Shown piece by piece: positions 32,297-41,683 of a stretch of DNA of 64,000 nucleotides. Numbering within the stretch: position 1 is the first letter of the stretch; each line of letters begins with the position of its first letter. Position numbers and translations under genes: made by a program. Below the pieces are notes generated by a model. The model worked only from the letters and a program-made list of their open reading frames with translations. It did no database searches and was not told the origin of the DNA. The stretch comes from Kribbella sp. VKM Ac-2569 (GTDB taxonomy: Bacteria; Actinomycetota; Actinomycetes; Propionibacteriales; Kribbellaceae), in NCBI RefSeq assembly GCF_004216905.1, contig NZ_SGXJ01000001.1:1364001-1428000 (forward strand), written 5' to 3'.

Positions 32297-33478
32297 TTAC
32301 TGGTCGCCGGGCACCGTTGCGCGCGGGGTTGCAGGTTGCTGGTCATAGGTGGCGAACCGACCTGGACGGAACGGCGCCAACTGCTCGACAGGGTTTCCTT
32401 GGATGATCTCTTGGACCGCGTAGTCGGCCAGCAAGGGCGCGAGGGTCACGCCGCTGTGGGTGGCGATGGCGTAGAGCCATGCGCCTTCGCCGGTGAAGCC
32501 GCTGACCGTCTTCCCGTCGGCCGGGATGGATCGTCGTCCGATCTGTAGGCGTTCGATCTCCGCAGGGCTGTCCAGCCTGACGACCTCTGCAAGCCGTTCC
32601 AGCAGGTCGGCTGCCAGTGACCCATCTGCGTCGACGGTGCCAGCGGGGTCGACGACACCATCCAGGTCGAGCGCGTGCAGCACCATGCCACCGTCGGGTT
32701 GTGGTCGCACGTTGAGCCGCGAGGTGGTCACAATCCGAGTAAGTCGTGGCGGACGTGGGCGTGTGTAAGCCAGCAGACCGATCGTCGGCAGACCTTTCGC
32801 CTCGGTGGGAGCCATCGGCACTTGGTCGACGCCGGCGGAAGCGAGCACCTTCCCGGTCCACCGACCTGCACAGGTCACCACTACGTCCGCGTCGAGAACT
32901 GTCCCGTCGGCGAGGCGGACATAGGCTCGATCACCGTGTTCGATGTTGGTGACTTCGGAACCTGTGAGTACCTCAGCCCCCAGGGCGCGGGCCGCCTGCA
33001 GCGTGACCGAGATCAGCAGCTCCGGAACACAGAACGCCTCTTGCGGATAGGACACCACACGGTCTACGCCCTCTCCGAGACGCAAGGCCGGCTCCACTGC
33101 CAAGGCTTCACGTGGTTCCAGAACGTCCGCCGGATAACCCCAGTCCGCCATCCGCTCGAGCTTCTCGTCGAGACGAGTTGAGTGGGTCGGATCTGTGCTC
33201 CATTCGAGGTGGCCGGTGTGCCAGAGCCATTGGCCCAGCGCACCCGCGCTCTCCGCGAGGTCTCGGTGCCAGCGGTCGTGCGCTCGCATGCCGTCGACGT
33301 TGAGGTCGAAGTACTCTCGGGGCTCCTTGCGATTGGCGTTGATCCACGCGTAGGACTCCCCCGATGTACCGGCCCCTGGGTACTTCGCCTCGCACACGGT
33401 GACCCGGGCCCCGGCTTTGGCCAGGGCGTACGCCGTCGCGCTTCCGACGACTCCCGCACCAATGACGATCACCTTCAT
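32297..33478 (-). CDS. FAD-dependent amino-acid/amine oxidoreductase (DAO family)
   Basis: 393 residues. The Rossmann FAD motif MKVIVIGAGVVGSATAYALAKAG is at the extreme N-terminus, and the C-terminal GEGAWLYAIATHSGVTLAPLLADY holds the flavin ribityl/pyrophosphate region of DAO proteins. An AAAGGTG site precedes the ATG. Relatives include glycine oxidase, sarcosine oxidase and D-amino-acid dehydrogenase; the substrate is unknown. The remnant of a TctA transporter lies directly upstream (11 nt) on the same strand, so this gene was once probably part of a carboxylate-uptake operon. Confidence 0.87.
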   Translation of the reverse strand: MKVIVIGAGVVGSATAYALAKAGARVTVCEAKYPGAGTSGESYAWINANRKEPREYFDLNVDGMRAHDRWHRDLAESAGALGQWLWHTGHLEWSTDPTHSTRLDEKLERMADWGYPADVLEPREALAVEPALRLGEGVDRVVSYPQEAFCVPELLISVTLQAARALGAEVLTGSEVTNIEHGDRAYVRLADGTVLDADVVVTCAGRWTGKVLASAGVDQVPMAPTEAKGLPTIGLLAYTRPRPPRLTRIVTTSRLNVRPQPDGGMVLHALDLDGVVDPAGTVDADGSLAADLLERLAEVVRLDSPAEIERLQIGRRSIPADGKTVSGFTGEGAWLYAIATHSGVTLAPLLADYAVQEIIQGNPVEQLAPFRPGRFATYDQQPATPRATVPGDQ

Positions 33479-33489
33479 CTGTTCACCTT

Positions 33490-33783
33490 TCAGTCCTCGT
33501 CTCCGGCCATGCCTTTGCGTCGCAAACGCATCCCGAAGAGCACCGATACCACGGTGAGGGCAGCGAAGGCGATGAAGATCGGTCGCTCCAGGAAGAACGT
33601 AGGCGACAGCGCGAACGACTGCTGCGCTGCGACCTCCAGCAAGGGCCCCAGGATCATTCCCATCACCAACGGAGCGAGCGGGACGCCCCATTCGGTGAGG
33701 AGCCAACCGACGACGCCGAACACCAGAGCGGCAGCTGGCTCGACAAACTCCTGGGCCGCTGACAACACCGGCGGAGCCGGCAT
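33490..33783 (-). pseudogene. C-terminal fragment of a tripartite tricarboxylate transporter TctA
   Basis: The 97 residues include ALVFGVVGWLLTEWGVPLAPLVMGMILGP in two pieces, which match the last membrane segments of TctA proteins (normally about 500 residues). The first roughly 400 residues and the TctB/TctC genes are missing. The sequence upstream of 33783 belongs to the divergent F420-type reductase, so a deletion ended here. It is unlikely to form a transporter. Confidence 0.65.
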
Positions 33784-33809
33784 CCGGACGCCGCCATACT
33801 GGGGTGATC

Positions 33810-34313
33810 ATGATGCGAGCCAAGGACGCGCTCTACAGAGCCTTCACCACGCTGCACGGGGCCGTGTTCTTCCGGTCGAAGGGCCGGGTGTTCGGCCGGG
33901 CCGCGGGTATGACGGTGGTCGGGCTCGTCACCATCGGCCGGAAGACAGGGCAGCGACGGACCACAATCCTGACAGCGCCGATTGCCGATGACGACCGCGT
34001 CGTGCTGGTGGCGTCATTCGGCGGCGATGACCGGCATCCCGCGTGGTACCACAACCTGCGCGCCACTCCCGCAGTCCAGGTCACACTGCGCGGGACGACC
34101 CGCACCCTGATCGCGCGCATCGCGACCGGCCCAGAGCGAGTGGCGCTGTGGGAACAGATCGTCAAGATCCACGGAGGGTACGGGCGCTACCAGCAACGCA
34201 CCGACCGTCTGATCCCCGTCGTCGTCCTCGAACCGGCGTCAGAAGACCGTTGTGCCGATCAGGCCGCCGACGCCGTACATCACCGCGACGACCACGACCT
34301 ACCGGAGGCCTGA
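33810..34313 (+). CDS. F420-dependent nitroreductase/quinone reductase family protein (Ddn-like)
   Basis: 167 residues. The fold is recognised by VTIGRKTGQRRTTILTAPIADD and the later VASFGGDDRHPAWYHNLRATPAVQV, the characteristic deazaflavin-binding split-barrel pattern. Members reduce quinones or nitro compounds with F420H2. ATG 33810 is taken; GTG 33804 and ATG 33813 are alternatives. After IPVVVLEP, where related proteins usually end, a 25-residue acidic/His-rich tail continues, possibly out of a read-through. It sits alone between two decayed or unrelated genes. Confidence 0.82.
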   Translation: MMRAKDALYRAFTTLHGAVFFRSKGRVFGRAAGMTVVGLVTIGRKTGQRRTTILTAPIADDDRVVLVASFGGDDRHPAWYHNLRATPAVQVTLRGTTRTLIARIATGPERVALWEQIVKIHGGYGRYQQRTDRLIPVVVLEPASEDRCADQAADAVHHRDDHDLPEA

Positions 34314-34386
34314 ACGGTGCCCGTAAGAGACGCGTCACCAGTGGCAAACGAGGGGAACCAGGGCACATCAGCAGCGCGTCTGCCGT

Positions 34387-35325
34387 CTACTCGCCGTTGA
34401 GCGGCGGGGTCAGATCCGGGCGGCCGGTCATCCGGAAGTAGACCGGGTCGGCGAACTCACCGTCGACCCAATGGAGTTCGTTGATGACGGTCGCTGTGCC
34501 GTTAACGTGGCCGATCGCGAACATCTCGGCGTTCTGGCCGTTGCGGTCGATGCCGAGCAGCAAGGTGCCGTACTGGCCGCAGCGCTCCGCGACCAGGTTG
34601 ATGGGCTTCTCCCACCGGCTCCCCGCCGCCCCCACCAGCTTCACCACCGGCTTGAACGCGCCGGTCGTCGGCACGCGGACCGAATACAGGGCGCCACCGC
34701 GGGTCGTGGCCAGGAACGTGTCGTACGCGGAGGTCTGGCTGATCAGGGCCATCGCCCGGACCGACGAGAAGCCAGGGGCGCTGACCTTCGCAGCCCACGT
34801 GCCGCCGCTCATCGTCCACCGCAACAGCGTGCCGTCCGAGCGGAGTGCGTACTGATTCGTCCGCGTGGTGGTGCGAGAGGTCTCGAAATAGCTGTACCCG
34901 TCCCAGCCGCCGCCGACCCGGGCCGTCTTGGTCGTACCCGCGATCGGCTTGTTCTGTGCGTCGATCTCGTAGCTCACGGCCCACATGACGTTGCCGAAGA
35001 CCATCCAGCCGGAGTACCGCGAACCCGCGGCCACCGGCTCCTTCACCATAGAACCAGCCATCCCGGCATCCAGGAATGTCGCCAGGAGACCGCGCGTCTC
35101 ACCGGTCATCGACGGTGGACTGGTCGCCGTGTACTCGCGGATGTAGTGATCGCCCGCAGCGGTCACCGAACCGACCGGCATCTTGCACGCGGCGGTCACC
35201 TGCTGAGCCCCGGTCGGCGCCACCACCGGCGAGGCGCTCGCCGGGCCGGCGCCGAGGCCTGCCGCCAGCAGTGCGGCCAGTGGCAGTACGCCGGCCCACC
35301 GCGACCTCGAGTCCTTCATAGTCAT
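34387..35325 (-). CDS. Secreted protein of unknown function
   Basis: 312 residues from ATG 35325 (ATG 35319 is an alternative). A Sec signal peptide is clear: basic KDSRSRW, a hydrophobic core VLPLAALLAAGLGAG and an ASA-like cleavage site before SPVVAP. The mature part has repeated beta-type stretches ending in Tyr/Trp (GGWDGYSYFETS, GTLLRWTMSGGTW, RGGALYSVRVP), suggesting a beta-propeller or tachylectin-like lectin, which is only a suggestion. Two Cys residues could form a disulfide. I do not recognise a family. No operon partner. Confidence 0.7.
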   Translation of the reverse strand: MTMKDSRSRWAGVLPLAALLAAGLGAGPASASPVVAPTGAQQVTAACKMPVGSVTAAGDHYIREYTATSPPSMTGETRGLLATFLDAGMAGSMVKEPVAAGSRYSGWMVFGNVMWAVSYEIDAQNKPIAGTTKTARVGGGWDGYSYFETSRTTTRTNQYALRSDGTLLRWTMSGGTWAAKVSAPGFSSVRAMALISQTSAYDTFLATTRGGALYSVRVPTTGAFKPVVKLVGAAGSRWEKPINLVAERCGQYGTLLLGIDRNGQNAEMFAIGHVNGTATVINELHWVDGEFADPVYFRMTGRPDLTPPLNGE

Positions 35326-35571
35326 CACCGTCCAGATCGTGTCGAAAGTATCCGCACGATGTGATGCAAGAAGAGGTCGCGAAGTTATCGCGATCGCGCT
35401 GGTGCTCGTCGAGGGCGGGGAGGAGGCGCTGCGGACCCTCACCCGGCTTGAGGGCTGCACCGGGCCACTTCCGACGTACGGTCAAGTAACTCTTGACATC
35501 GGGGGGCGATGCCATGAATCTGTGAGGACAAGACGTCTATACCTCATAGTTTCTCTCCCTTTGGAGTCGCC

Positions 35572-36899
35572 ATGTCTACCGTCGCTGGAGTTCGGTCCCG
35601 CTCGATGCGCCGACTGGTTGCGGCCACGGTGGTTGGCAATACCATCGAGTTCTATGACTTCGCCGTCTACGGCACGCTGACGGCGATTGTCTTCTCGAAG
35701 ATCTTCTTCCCGCAGTCGGATCCGTCGGTGGCGACGTTGCTGGTGCTTGCCACCTTCGCGGTGGGCTTCCTGTCACGGCCGCTCGGCGGTGTGATCTTCG
35801 GGCACCTCGGGGACCGCATCGGCCGCAAGCCGACCCTGATTCTCTCGATGCTCCTGATGGGTGGTGCGACGGCGCTGATGGGCGTGCTGCCGAGCTACGA
35901 GAGTGCCGGGATCGCCGCGCCGATGATGCTGGTGGGTCTGCGGTTCCTCCAGGGCTTCGGCATCGGCGGCGAGTGGGGAGGAGCGGTCAGCCTGATGATC
36001 GAGAGCGCGCCGAGGCATCGTCGCGGTATCTACGGTGCGGCCGTCCAGACCGGCAGCGGGCTGGGCATCATCCTGTCGACGCTGACTGTCACGATTCTCA
36101 CCACCACCCTGACGTCGGAGCAGTTGCTGGCCTGGGGTTGGCGGATTCCGCTGTTGCTCAGCGTGGTCCTCATCGTCGTCGGCTTGGTGATCCGCTCCAG
36201 CATCGACGAGTCGCCGGAGTTCGCGCGGGTGCTTGCAGGCCAGAAGGTCGTGCGCGTCCCTGTCTGGGAGACGCTGTGCCGGCACTGGCGTACGGTGCTG
36301 CTCGCCATCGCGATGTACATCGGGGTCGCGGCCTTCGGGTTCACCCAGGGCGTGTTCTTCGTCGGACACCTGGTGAACGAGATCGGCCTGCCACGACCCA
36401 CCGCCACCGAGGCGAATCTCATCGCCGCCGTCTTCTACCTGCTCGCCACCCTTGTCGGCGGTCTGCTGTCCGACCGGCTCGGCCGAATCCGGGCCTACGT
36501 CCTGGGCGGCGTGGCGCTGATCCCGGCGCCGTACCTGATGTTCTGGGCCGGCGACACGGCGTCGGTGCCGTTGATCTTCGCGGCGATGGGTGTCGTGGGT
36601 GTCCTGTCCGGCGTGGCGTACGGCGCTCAGGCGGCCCTCTTCTTCGAACTGTTCCCCGCCAAGCTCCGCTACACAGGGATCTCGCTGGCTTCCAGACGGC
36701 AGCGGCACTGGGCGGTGGGCTCACGCCGATCTTCGCGGCGCTGCTGTTCCGATCCAGTGGATCGACGGTCCCGGTGTCGCTGTACCTGACGGCTTTGGCG
36801 GGCCTGATGATCGTGTCCTCTCTCGTCGCACGCCCGGTACTGCGCGAGGAGGCGAGCCGCGCCGACGACGCGAGCGACGTCGCCCAGGCGGCGACCTGA
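35572..36899 (+). pseudogene. MFS transporter, metabolite:proton symporter (MHS/ProP type), frameshifted
   Basis: The first 370 residues are a normal MHS-family symporter: VVGNTIEFYDFAVYG, the motif GHLGDRIGRKPTL in the first cytoplasmic loop, and FLQGFGIGGEWGGAVSLM. At about 36687-36689 (CTGGCTTC) the frame is lost; the next frame continues GFQTAAALGGGLTPIFAALLF and ends in a typical acidic tail at 36899. Restoring one G would give a 442-residue protein. The ribosome site TTTGGAG precedes ATG 35572. Such carriers take up betaine, proline, carboxylates or sulfonates. It leads into the sulfatase gene 32 nt downstream, so its ligand may be a small sulfate ester. Confidence 0.8.
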
Positions 36900-36931
36900 C
36901 CATCCGACCATCACACAAAGGAGAAGCGCCG

Positions 36932-38476
36932 GTGCCGATCCCGTCGCGGTCGCCCCGCACCATCGTCCTCGTCATGGTCGATCAACTCGCCGCGAAGTGG
37001 CTGGAGGTTGCCCGGACGCACGATGTGGTGGACCTGCCGAACTTCGACGCCCTGCAGGCCGAAGGGGTGACGTTCACCCGCGCCTTCACGCCCAACCCGG
37101 TGTGCAGTCCGGCCCGGGCGAGCCTGGCGACGGGAATGCCGACGCCGAGCCACGGGCTGACCGAGTGCGGCTACCGGCTCGATCCGTCGGTGCCGACCTT
37201 CATGCACGGCCTGCAGTCGCAGGGATGGCGAACAGGTGCCTTCGGCAAGCTTCACCTCGTCCCGCAGATCGAGGTGCTGCGGCCGGAGTACGGCGAGTAC
37301 GGGTTCGACGTCACGCACATCACGGAGGACTCGCGGGCGGGTGAGTGGACGGACTGGGTACGTGCCACCTATCCCGAGTACTACGACGCCGTACTCGCGA
37401 CAGTCTGGATGACGATGATCGAGGAGCTCGCGGAGTACGGGCCCGAGAAGGAAGACCTGCGGTCGCGGATCTTGGACGCGCAGAAGCGGTACCCCGAGTG
37501 CACCGAGGAGGCGTACGTCCTGCCGTACCCTGCGGAGGTCTCGCAGACGGCCTGGATCACCGACCGCGCGATGGAGTACCTCGAGTCGGGTGGCGAGCGC
37601 GACCTGTTCGCCCAGGTGAGCTACGTGCAGCCGCACAACCCGTTCACGCCGCCGCCGGAGTACGTCGACAGGGTCCGGGTGCACAACATCCCCGAGCCGA
37701 TCCACGCCGAATGGCTCGACGCAGCCATCCCGTACTACCGGCAGGACCGCTACGCGATTCCCAGCTACGAGCAGCGGGACTGGAAGCGGGACCGTCACCT
37801 GTACTTCGCCGACCTGGCTCACCTCGACCACGAGCTCGGCCGCCTCCGGGAGACGCTCGTGCGCACCGGCCGCGCCGACGACGCGTTGGTCGTGTTCACC
37901 TCCGACCACGGGGAACTGCTCCACGACCACGGCCTGCTCGGCAAGTGGGAGCGTCACTACGACTCGTGCATCCGCGTGCCGCTCATCGCGAGCGCACCCG
38001 GCGCGCGGCCCGGCGAGTGCGACGCCCTGGTCGAGCTCACCGACATCGCCACCACGGTGTACGACTGGGCCGGCGTGCCGCACCCCAGCGTGCCGTCGCG
38101 CGACAACAAGACCCGCACCGTGGCTCAGGCCGATCTGCTCACCGGTAGGTCCCTTCTGCCCTTCGTCACGGGCGCCGGCGTGGCGGACCAGCGTGACCAC
38201 CTGCTGGTGCAGTCCAACAACTCACATGTCGAGGCCACCCCACGCAGCTGGGCCCGCACCGTGCGAACCGACTGCTACCGGTACTCCCGGCACCTCGCCG
38301 GCGGTGGCGAGCAGCTCTTCGACCTGCGCACCGACCCGTACGAGCAGCACAACCTCGCGTACGACAAGGTCCTCGAGGGCACGCGTACCGAGCTCCTCGA
38401 GCTGCTCTACGAGGCATCGGTCACCGACGCGTTCCCCAGCTCGCCACGCCAGCTCTACCAGCTCGGGTCATGGTGA
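36932..38476 (+). CDS. Type I sulfatase (second locus)
   Basis: 514 residues from GTG 36932, with AAGGAG 8 nt upstream. RTIVLVMVDQLAAKW provides the metal Asp-Gln, and the modification site is CSPAR (Cys58-Arg62) followed by ASLATGMPTPSHG. FGKLHLVP and FTSDHGELLHDHGLLGKWE complete the active site. No signal peptide is present. No FGE lies nearby, so it must rely on the one at 8245 or another copy. Position after an MHS-type carrier and overlapping the upstream region of a GntR/UTRA repressor suggests regulated uptake and desulfation of a small sulfate ester (for example choline-O-sulfate, not demonstrated). Confidence 0.92.
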   Translation: MPIPSRSPRTIVLVMVDQLAAKWLEVARTHDVVDLPNFDALQAEGVTFTRAFTPNPVCSPARASLATGMPTPSHGLTECGYRLDPSVPTFMHGLQSQGWRTGAFGKLHLVPQIEVLRPEYGEYGFDVTHITEDSRAGEWTDWVRATYPEYYDAVLATVWMTMIEELAEYGPEKEDLRSRILDAQKRYPECTEEAYVLPYPAEVSQTAWITDRAMEYLESGGERDLFAQVSYVQPHNPFTPPPEYVDRVRVHNIPEPIHAEWLDAAIPYYRQDRYAIPSYEQRDWKRDRHLYFADLAHLDHELGRLRETLVRTGRADDALVVFTSDHGELLHDHGLLGKWERHYDSCIRVPLIASAPGARPGECDALVELTDIATTVYDWAGVPHPSVPSRDNKTRTVAQADLLTGRSLLPFVTGAGVADQRDHLLVQSNNSHVEATPRSWARTVRTDCYRYSRHLAGGGEQLFDLRTDPYEQHNLAYDKVLEGTRTELLELLYEASVTDAFPSSPRQLYQLGSW

Positions 38477-38514
38477 TGACGGGGATCGGACACCAGGGAC
38501 GCCAGAATGGGCGC

Positions 38515-39249
38515 ATGCCGCAAGCCAACCGAGTCCACCAAGTCGAGGCGGCCTGCCGCGAGCTCATCCTCGCGGGGCGCCCCGGAGATCGCCTGCCCGG
38601 CGAGAGCGAGCTCGCGGCTCAGCTGTCGACGAGCCGGGTCACTGTCCGCCAAGCCCTGTCCCGCCTGTGGCACGCGGGACTGGTGGTGCGCCGCTGGGGC
38701 GTCGGCACCTTCATCGCCGATGCAAGCCGGTTGACCTCCGCCGGCAGCATCTACCTGGGCATGGAGCAAGTCGGCTCACTCCCGCGGCGCCTGGCCGACG
38801 CCGGGCACGAGGTCGGGCTGAGCCACTTCGCCACCTCGCGCGGCCGGTGGCCCGAATGGGCGGCGCTCGAGGACACGTACGCCGCCCCGTGGCGAGTGGA
38901 GCGGTGCATGACGATCGACGGCGCACCGGCCATCCTGCTCCACGACTACCTACCAACCACCGTGGGCGACATCGAACTCCCCGATCCCCATCGGCTGGCC
39001 GACATTCGCAACGACCTCCCCGGCATGCTCCGCACGGCCGGAGTACGCATCGTCAAGGACGAGGCCACGCTGCACGGCGTGTCCCTGACCGCCGCGCAGG
39101 CCCGTCACCTGGGCCTGCGCCAAGGGAGCGCCACCCTGCACGCCCAGCAGCGCAGCCTCTCGGAGAACGGCGAGGTCGTCGCCTGCGCCGAGGCCTACTA
39201 CCGCACCGATGTCTTCACCACCACCCTCGTCCGTACGGTCTCCGACTGA
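38515..39249 (+). CDS. GntR-family regulator with UTRA sensor domain
   Basis: 244 residues from ATG 38515; an ATG at 38470 inside the sulfatase gene is also in frame, and neither has a strong ribosome site. The winged helix is RVHQVEAACRELILAGRPG then ESELAAQLSTSRVTVRQALSRL (residues about 5-70). The rest is a UTRA ligand-binding domain (VERCMTIDGAPAILLHDYLP). HutC/UTRA proteins sense small metabolites. It is the last gene of the MFS/sulfatase group and probably represses it. Confidence 0.88.
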   Translation: MPQANRVHQVEAACRELILAGRPGDRLPGESELAAQLSTSRVTVRQALSRLWHAGLVVRRWGVGTFIADASRLTSAGSIYLGMEQVGSLPRRLADAGHEVGLSHFATSRGRWPEWAALEDTYAAPWRVERCMTIDGAPAILLHDYLPTTVGDIELPDPHRLADIRNDLPGMLRTAGVRIVKDEATLHGVSLTAAQARHLGLRQGSATLHAQQRSLSENGEVVACAEAYYRTDVFTTTLVRTVSD

Positions 39250-39273
39250 CCGGCGCGCGGGGCGCCCACCAAT

Positions 39274-40314
39274 TCAGTCGTTCCAGGACGACAGGCCTGG
39301 CCCCTGCGGCAACGGGTAGCACCCGTCGACCAGTTCGACGTTGCCGTTGAGCAGACCGCTCTCGACGTAGATCGTGTTCGGCAGTGCGGCCAGCACGTGG
39401 ATGTGCGCGCCGCCGCCGTGCGACGCGTACGGTACGCCGAACCCGGCCGCCATCAACCCGATCTCGAGGCAGTCGGTGAGCCCGCCGGCCCGCCGCAGAT
39501 CAGGCTGTACGACGCCCACGCCGCCGCGCGCGATCAGGTCCCGGAACGCGGCCTGCCCGTAGCGGTTCTCGCCGGTCGCGATCGGGATGTCCAGCTTCTC
39601 CGCCAGCCGGACATGACCGTCGGTATCCCCTGCCGGCAGTGGCTCCTCGAACCACCGGCAGTCCAGGTCTTCGTACACCCGGCCGCGCCGCAGCGCCTCG
39701 GCGTACCCGAAGGCCTGGTTGGCGTCGACCATCAGCGGCGCGTCCGGCCCGATCACGTTCCGGACCGCCTTGATCCGCTGCACGTCCTCGGTTAGCGGCC
39801 CGCCGCCGACCTTCATCTTCACGCCGCGGAAGCCCTGCTCCATCGCCCGCGCGGACACCTGCTCCAGACCGGCGACGTCGAGCTCCAGCCAGCCGACCAT
39901 CGCGTACGACGGGATCGCCGTGCGCTGCGCACCGAGCAGCTTCCACACCGGCACGTCGAGCGACTTGCCGAGGAGATCCCACAGCGCCAGGTCGATCGCC
40001 GAGATCCCGTACGACGAGAGCCCGACCGTCCCCTGGTAGTCGGTCAGCGTCTGCAGCTTATGCCGGATCCCCCGGATCAGCGTGGGGTCCTCCCCCACGA
40101 TCGCCGGCGCCAGCTGCTCGCTGATCAGCTTCCCGAGGACGGCGGGTGAGCTCTCGACGCGACCGAAGTACGTCGAGCTGACGCCGCTCACCCCCTCGTC
40201 GGTGTCGATCCGGACCCTGGTGTGCCCGTTGCGGTCGAGCAGCTGGATCGCGTCCCGGACCGCGTGCTCCTTGGGCTCGGACGTGACGTCGACGGTGATG
40301 TCAGTGATCTTCAT
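39274..40314 (-). CDS. Enolase-superfamily acid-sugar dehydratase/racemase
   Basis: 346 residues of the mandelate racemase/muconate lactonizing group. GVKMKVGG (Lys-x-Lys), MVDANQAF (first metal Asp), WFEEPLP (second metal Glu), TGENRYG (third Glu) and ASHGGGAH (His) are all present, so it should abstract the alpha-proton of a carboxylate sugar. Such enzymes dehydrate galactonate, gluconate, rhamnonate, fuconate or galactarate. It is the last gene of the eight-gene minus-strand operon, 4 nt after the binding-protein stop. A second, diverged member lies at 41684. Confidence 0.93.
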   Translation of the reverse strand: MKITDITVDVTSEPKEHAVRDAIQLLDRNGHTRVRIDTDEGVSGVSSTYFGRVESSPAVLGKLISEQLAPAIVGEDPTLIRGIRHKLQTLTDYQGTVGLSSYGISAIDLALWDLLGKSLDVPVWKLLGAQRTAIPSYAMVGWLELDVAGLEQVSARAMEQGFRGVKMKVGGGPLTEDVQRIKAVRNVIGPDAPLMVDANQAFGYAEALRRGRVYEDLDCRWFEEPLPAGDTDGHVRLAEKLDIPIATGENRYGQAAFRDLIARGGVGVVQPDLRRAGGLTDCLEIGLMAAGFGVPYASHGGGAHIHVLAALPNTIYVESGLLNGNVELVDGCYPLPQGPGLSSWND

Positions 40315-40318
40315 CCGG

Positions 40319-41635
40319 TCATCCCTTGCCTGCGAGAACGTCTTCGACCTTCTGCTTGACGCTGCCGAGCGCCGCTTCCGCGGTCTTCTTGCCGCTCCAG
40401 ACGTCGTCGAGCACCGGCCGGTAGATGGTCCGGGCCCGCTCGATGTAGCGGCTGAAGTTCTCGTTCACCGCGTTGCCGAGCGCCTGGGTGACCATCGCGA
40501 GGTTCGCCGGCGCCTTGTCGTCGGCGACGAACAGCGACGACGAGCTCTTCGCGACAGGCATGAAGCCCCGCGACTGCGCCAGCAGCTTGGCCGCGTCGGC
40601 GCCCGCGCAGTACTTCAGGAAGTCCCACGCGGCGTCGGGATCCTTGGAGGCCTTCGGGACCGCGAGCACGGTGAGCGTGTTGACCGTGGTCCGCTTCACC
40701 TTCATCGGCGTCGGGAAGATGTCCCACTTCACCTTGGCGTTCTTGCGCAGGTAGGGGATGCCGCTGGTGAGCGATAGCAGCATCGCAACCTTGCCGGTGC
40801 CGAGCTGGGACAGCGCCCAGTTCGGCGTCTGGCGGCCGGCCGTGACGGTGGCGAAGTCCGGGTGCACCTTGTGCTTCAGCGCCAGGTCCGCCACCCATTG
40901 GATCGCCTCGGCGCCCTGCGGCTCGGCCAGCGCGAACCGGGTGGCGTCCTTGGAGTAGATGCCGTCACCGCCGTTGCTGACCGGGAAGACGGTCTCGAGC
41001 GAGGTGTCGGGGAAGACCAGCGCACCCCAGCGCTCGCCGTTCGGCTTGGTCAGTTTCTTCGCCGCCTCGACGAAGTCGTCCCAGGTCCAGCCGCTGTTCG
41101 CCCAGTCCTTCGGCGGCAGCTCGACACCGGCCTCCGCGAAGGCGTCGGTGTTGCAGATCAGGATGCCGGGGTTGGTCATGATCGGCCAGGCGGCGTGGGC
41201 GCCGTCGGGCTGCTTTGCGAAGTTGTACGCGACCGGGAAGTAGTCGTCCGGCTTGATCCCGTCCTTCTCCAGGTACGGACGGAGGTCGAGCAGCGATCCT
41301 TCCGCGTAGTAGCCGCGGACGTAGTCGTCGTTGATCCGGATGACGGTCGGCGCGGCCCCGGATGACAGCACCGTCCGCAGCTTGGTGTCGTAGTCGTCGC
41401 CGGGAACCGACTGGATGTCGATGGTCTTGCCTGCGCCCTTGGCCCAGTTCTCCGCGACGTTGTAGAGCGGCGTACCGCTGGTGGTGTCCCAGGTCATGAA
41501 GGAGGCGTTCTTGCTGCCGCCACCACCGCCACCGGTGCCGTTGCCGCCGCACGCTGCGAGCGGGAGTCCGGTGGCCAGCGCGCCACCGGTGATGCCGAGC
41601 GCCCGAAGCACCGACCGGCGAGAGATCTCTGTCAT
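40319..41635 (-). CDS. CUT1 solute-binding lipoprotein with Tat signal (sugar-acid operon)
   Basis: 438 residues. SRRSVLRALGITGGALATG is a Tat signal ending in the lipobox LAAC, followed by a glycine-rich linker. The SBP_bac_1 body includes ASFMTWDTTSGTPLYNVAENW and GAAPTVIRINDDYV. It lies downstream of the permeases and an enolase-superfamily gene rather than first in the operon, after a 48-nt gap that carries a direct repeat (CCCTGAGTTT twice in coding sense). An AGGAACG site precedes the ATG. It probably binds the acid sugar or its glycoside used by this operon. Confidence 0.92.
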   Translation of the reverse strand: MTEISRRSVLRALGITGGALATGLPLAACGGNGTGGGGGGSKNASFMTWDTTSGTPLYNVAENWAKGAGKTIDIQSVPGDDYDTKLRTVLSSGAAPTVIRINDDYVRGYYAEGSLLDLRPYLEKDGIKPDDYFPVAYNFAKQPDGAHAAWPIMTNPGILICNTDAFAEAGVELPPKDWANSGWTWDDFVEAAKKLTKPNGERWGALVFPDTSLETVFPVSNGGDGIYSKDATRFALAEPQGAEAIQWVADLALKHKVHPDFATVTAGRQTPNWALSQLGTGKVAMLLSLTSGIPYLRKNAKVKWDIFPTPMKVKRTTVNTLTVLAVPKASKDPDAAWDFLKYCAGADAAKLLAQSRGFMPVAKSSSSLFVADDKAPANLAMVTQALGNAVNENFSRYIERARTIYRPVLDDVWSGKKTAEAALGSVKQKVEDVLAGKG

Positions 41636-41683
41636 GGTCGTTCCTGTTCTGGTCTCGAAAACTCAGGGGAAACTCAGGGATGG

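Noticed and set aside
34243..34310. Minus-strand reading VVVVAVMYGVGGLIG as the tail of a lost membrane protein
   Set aside because: Only 19 codons between stops, inside the end of the F420-type reductase gene; too short to support.
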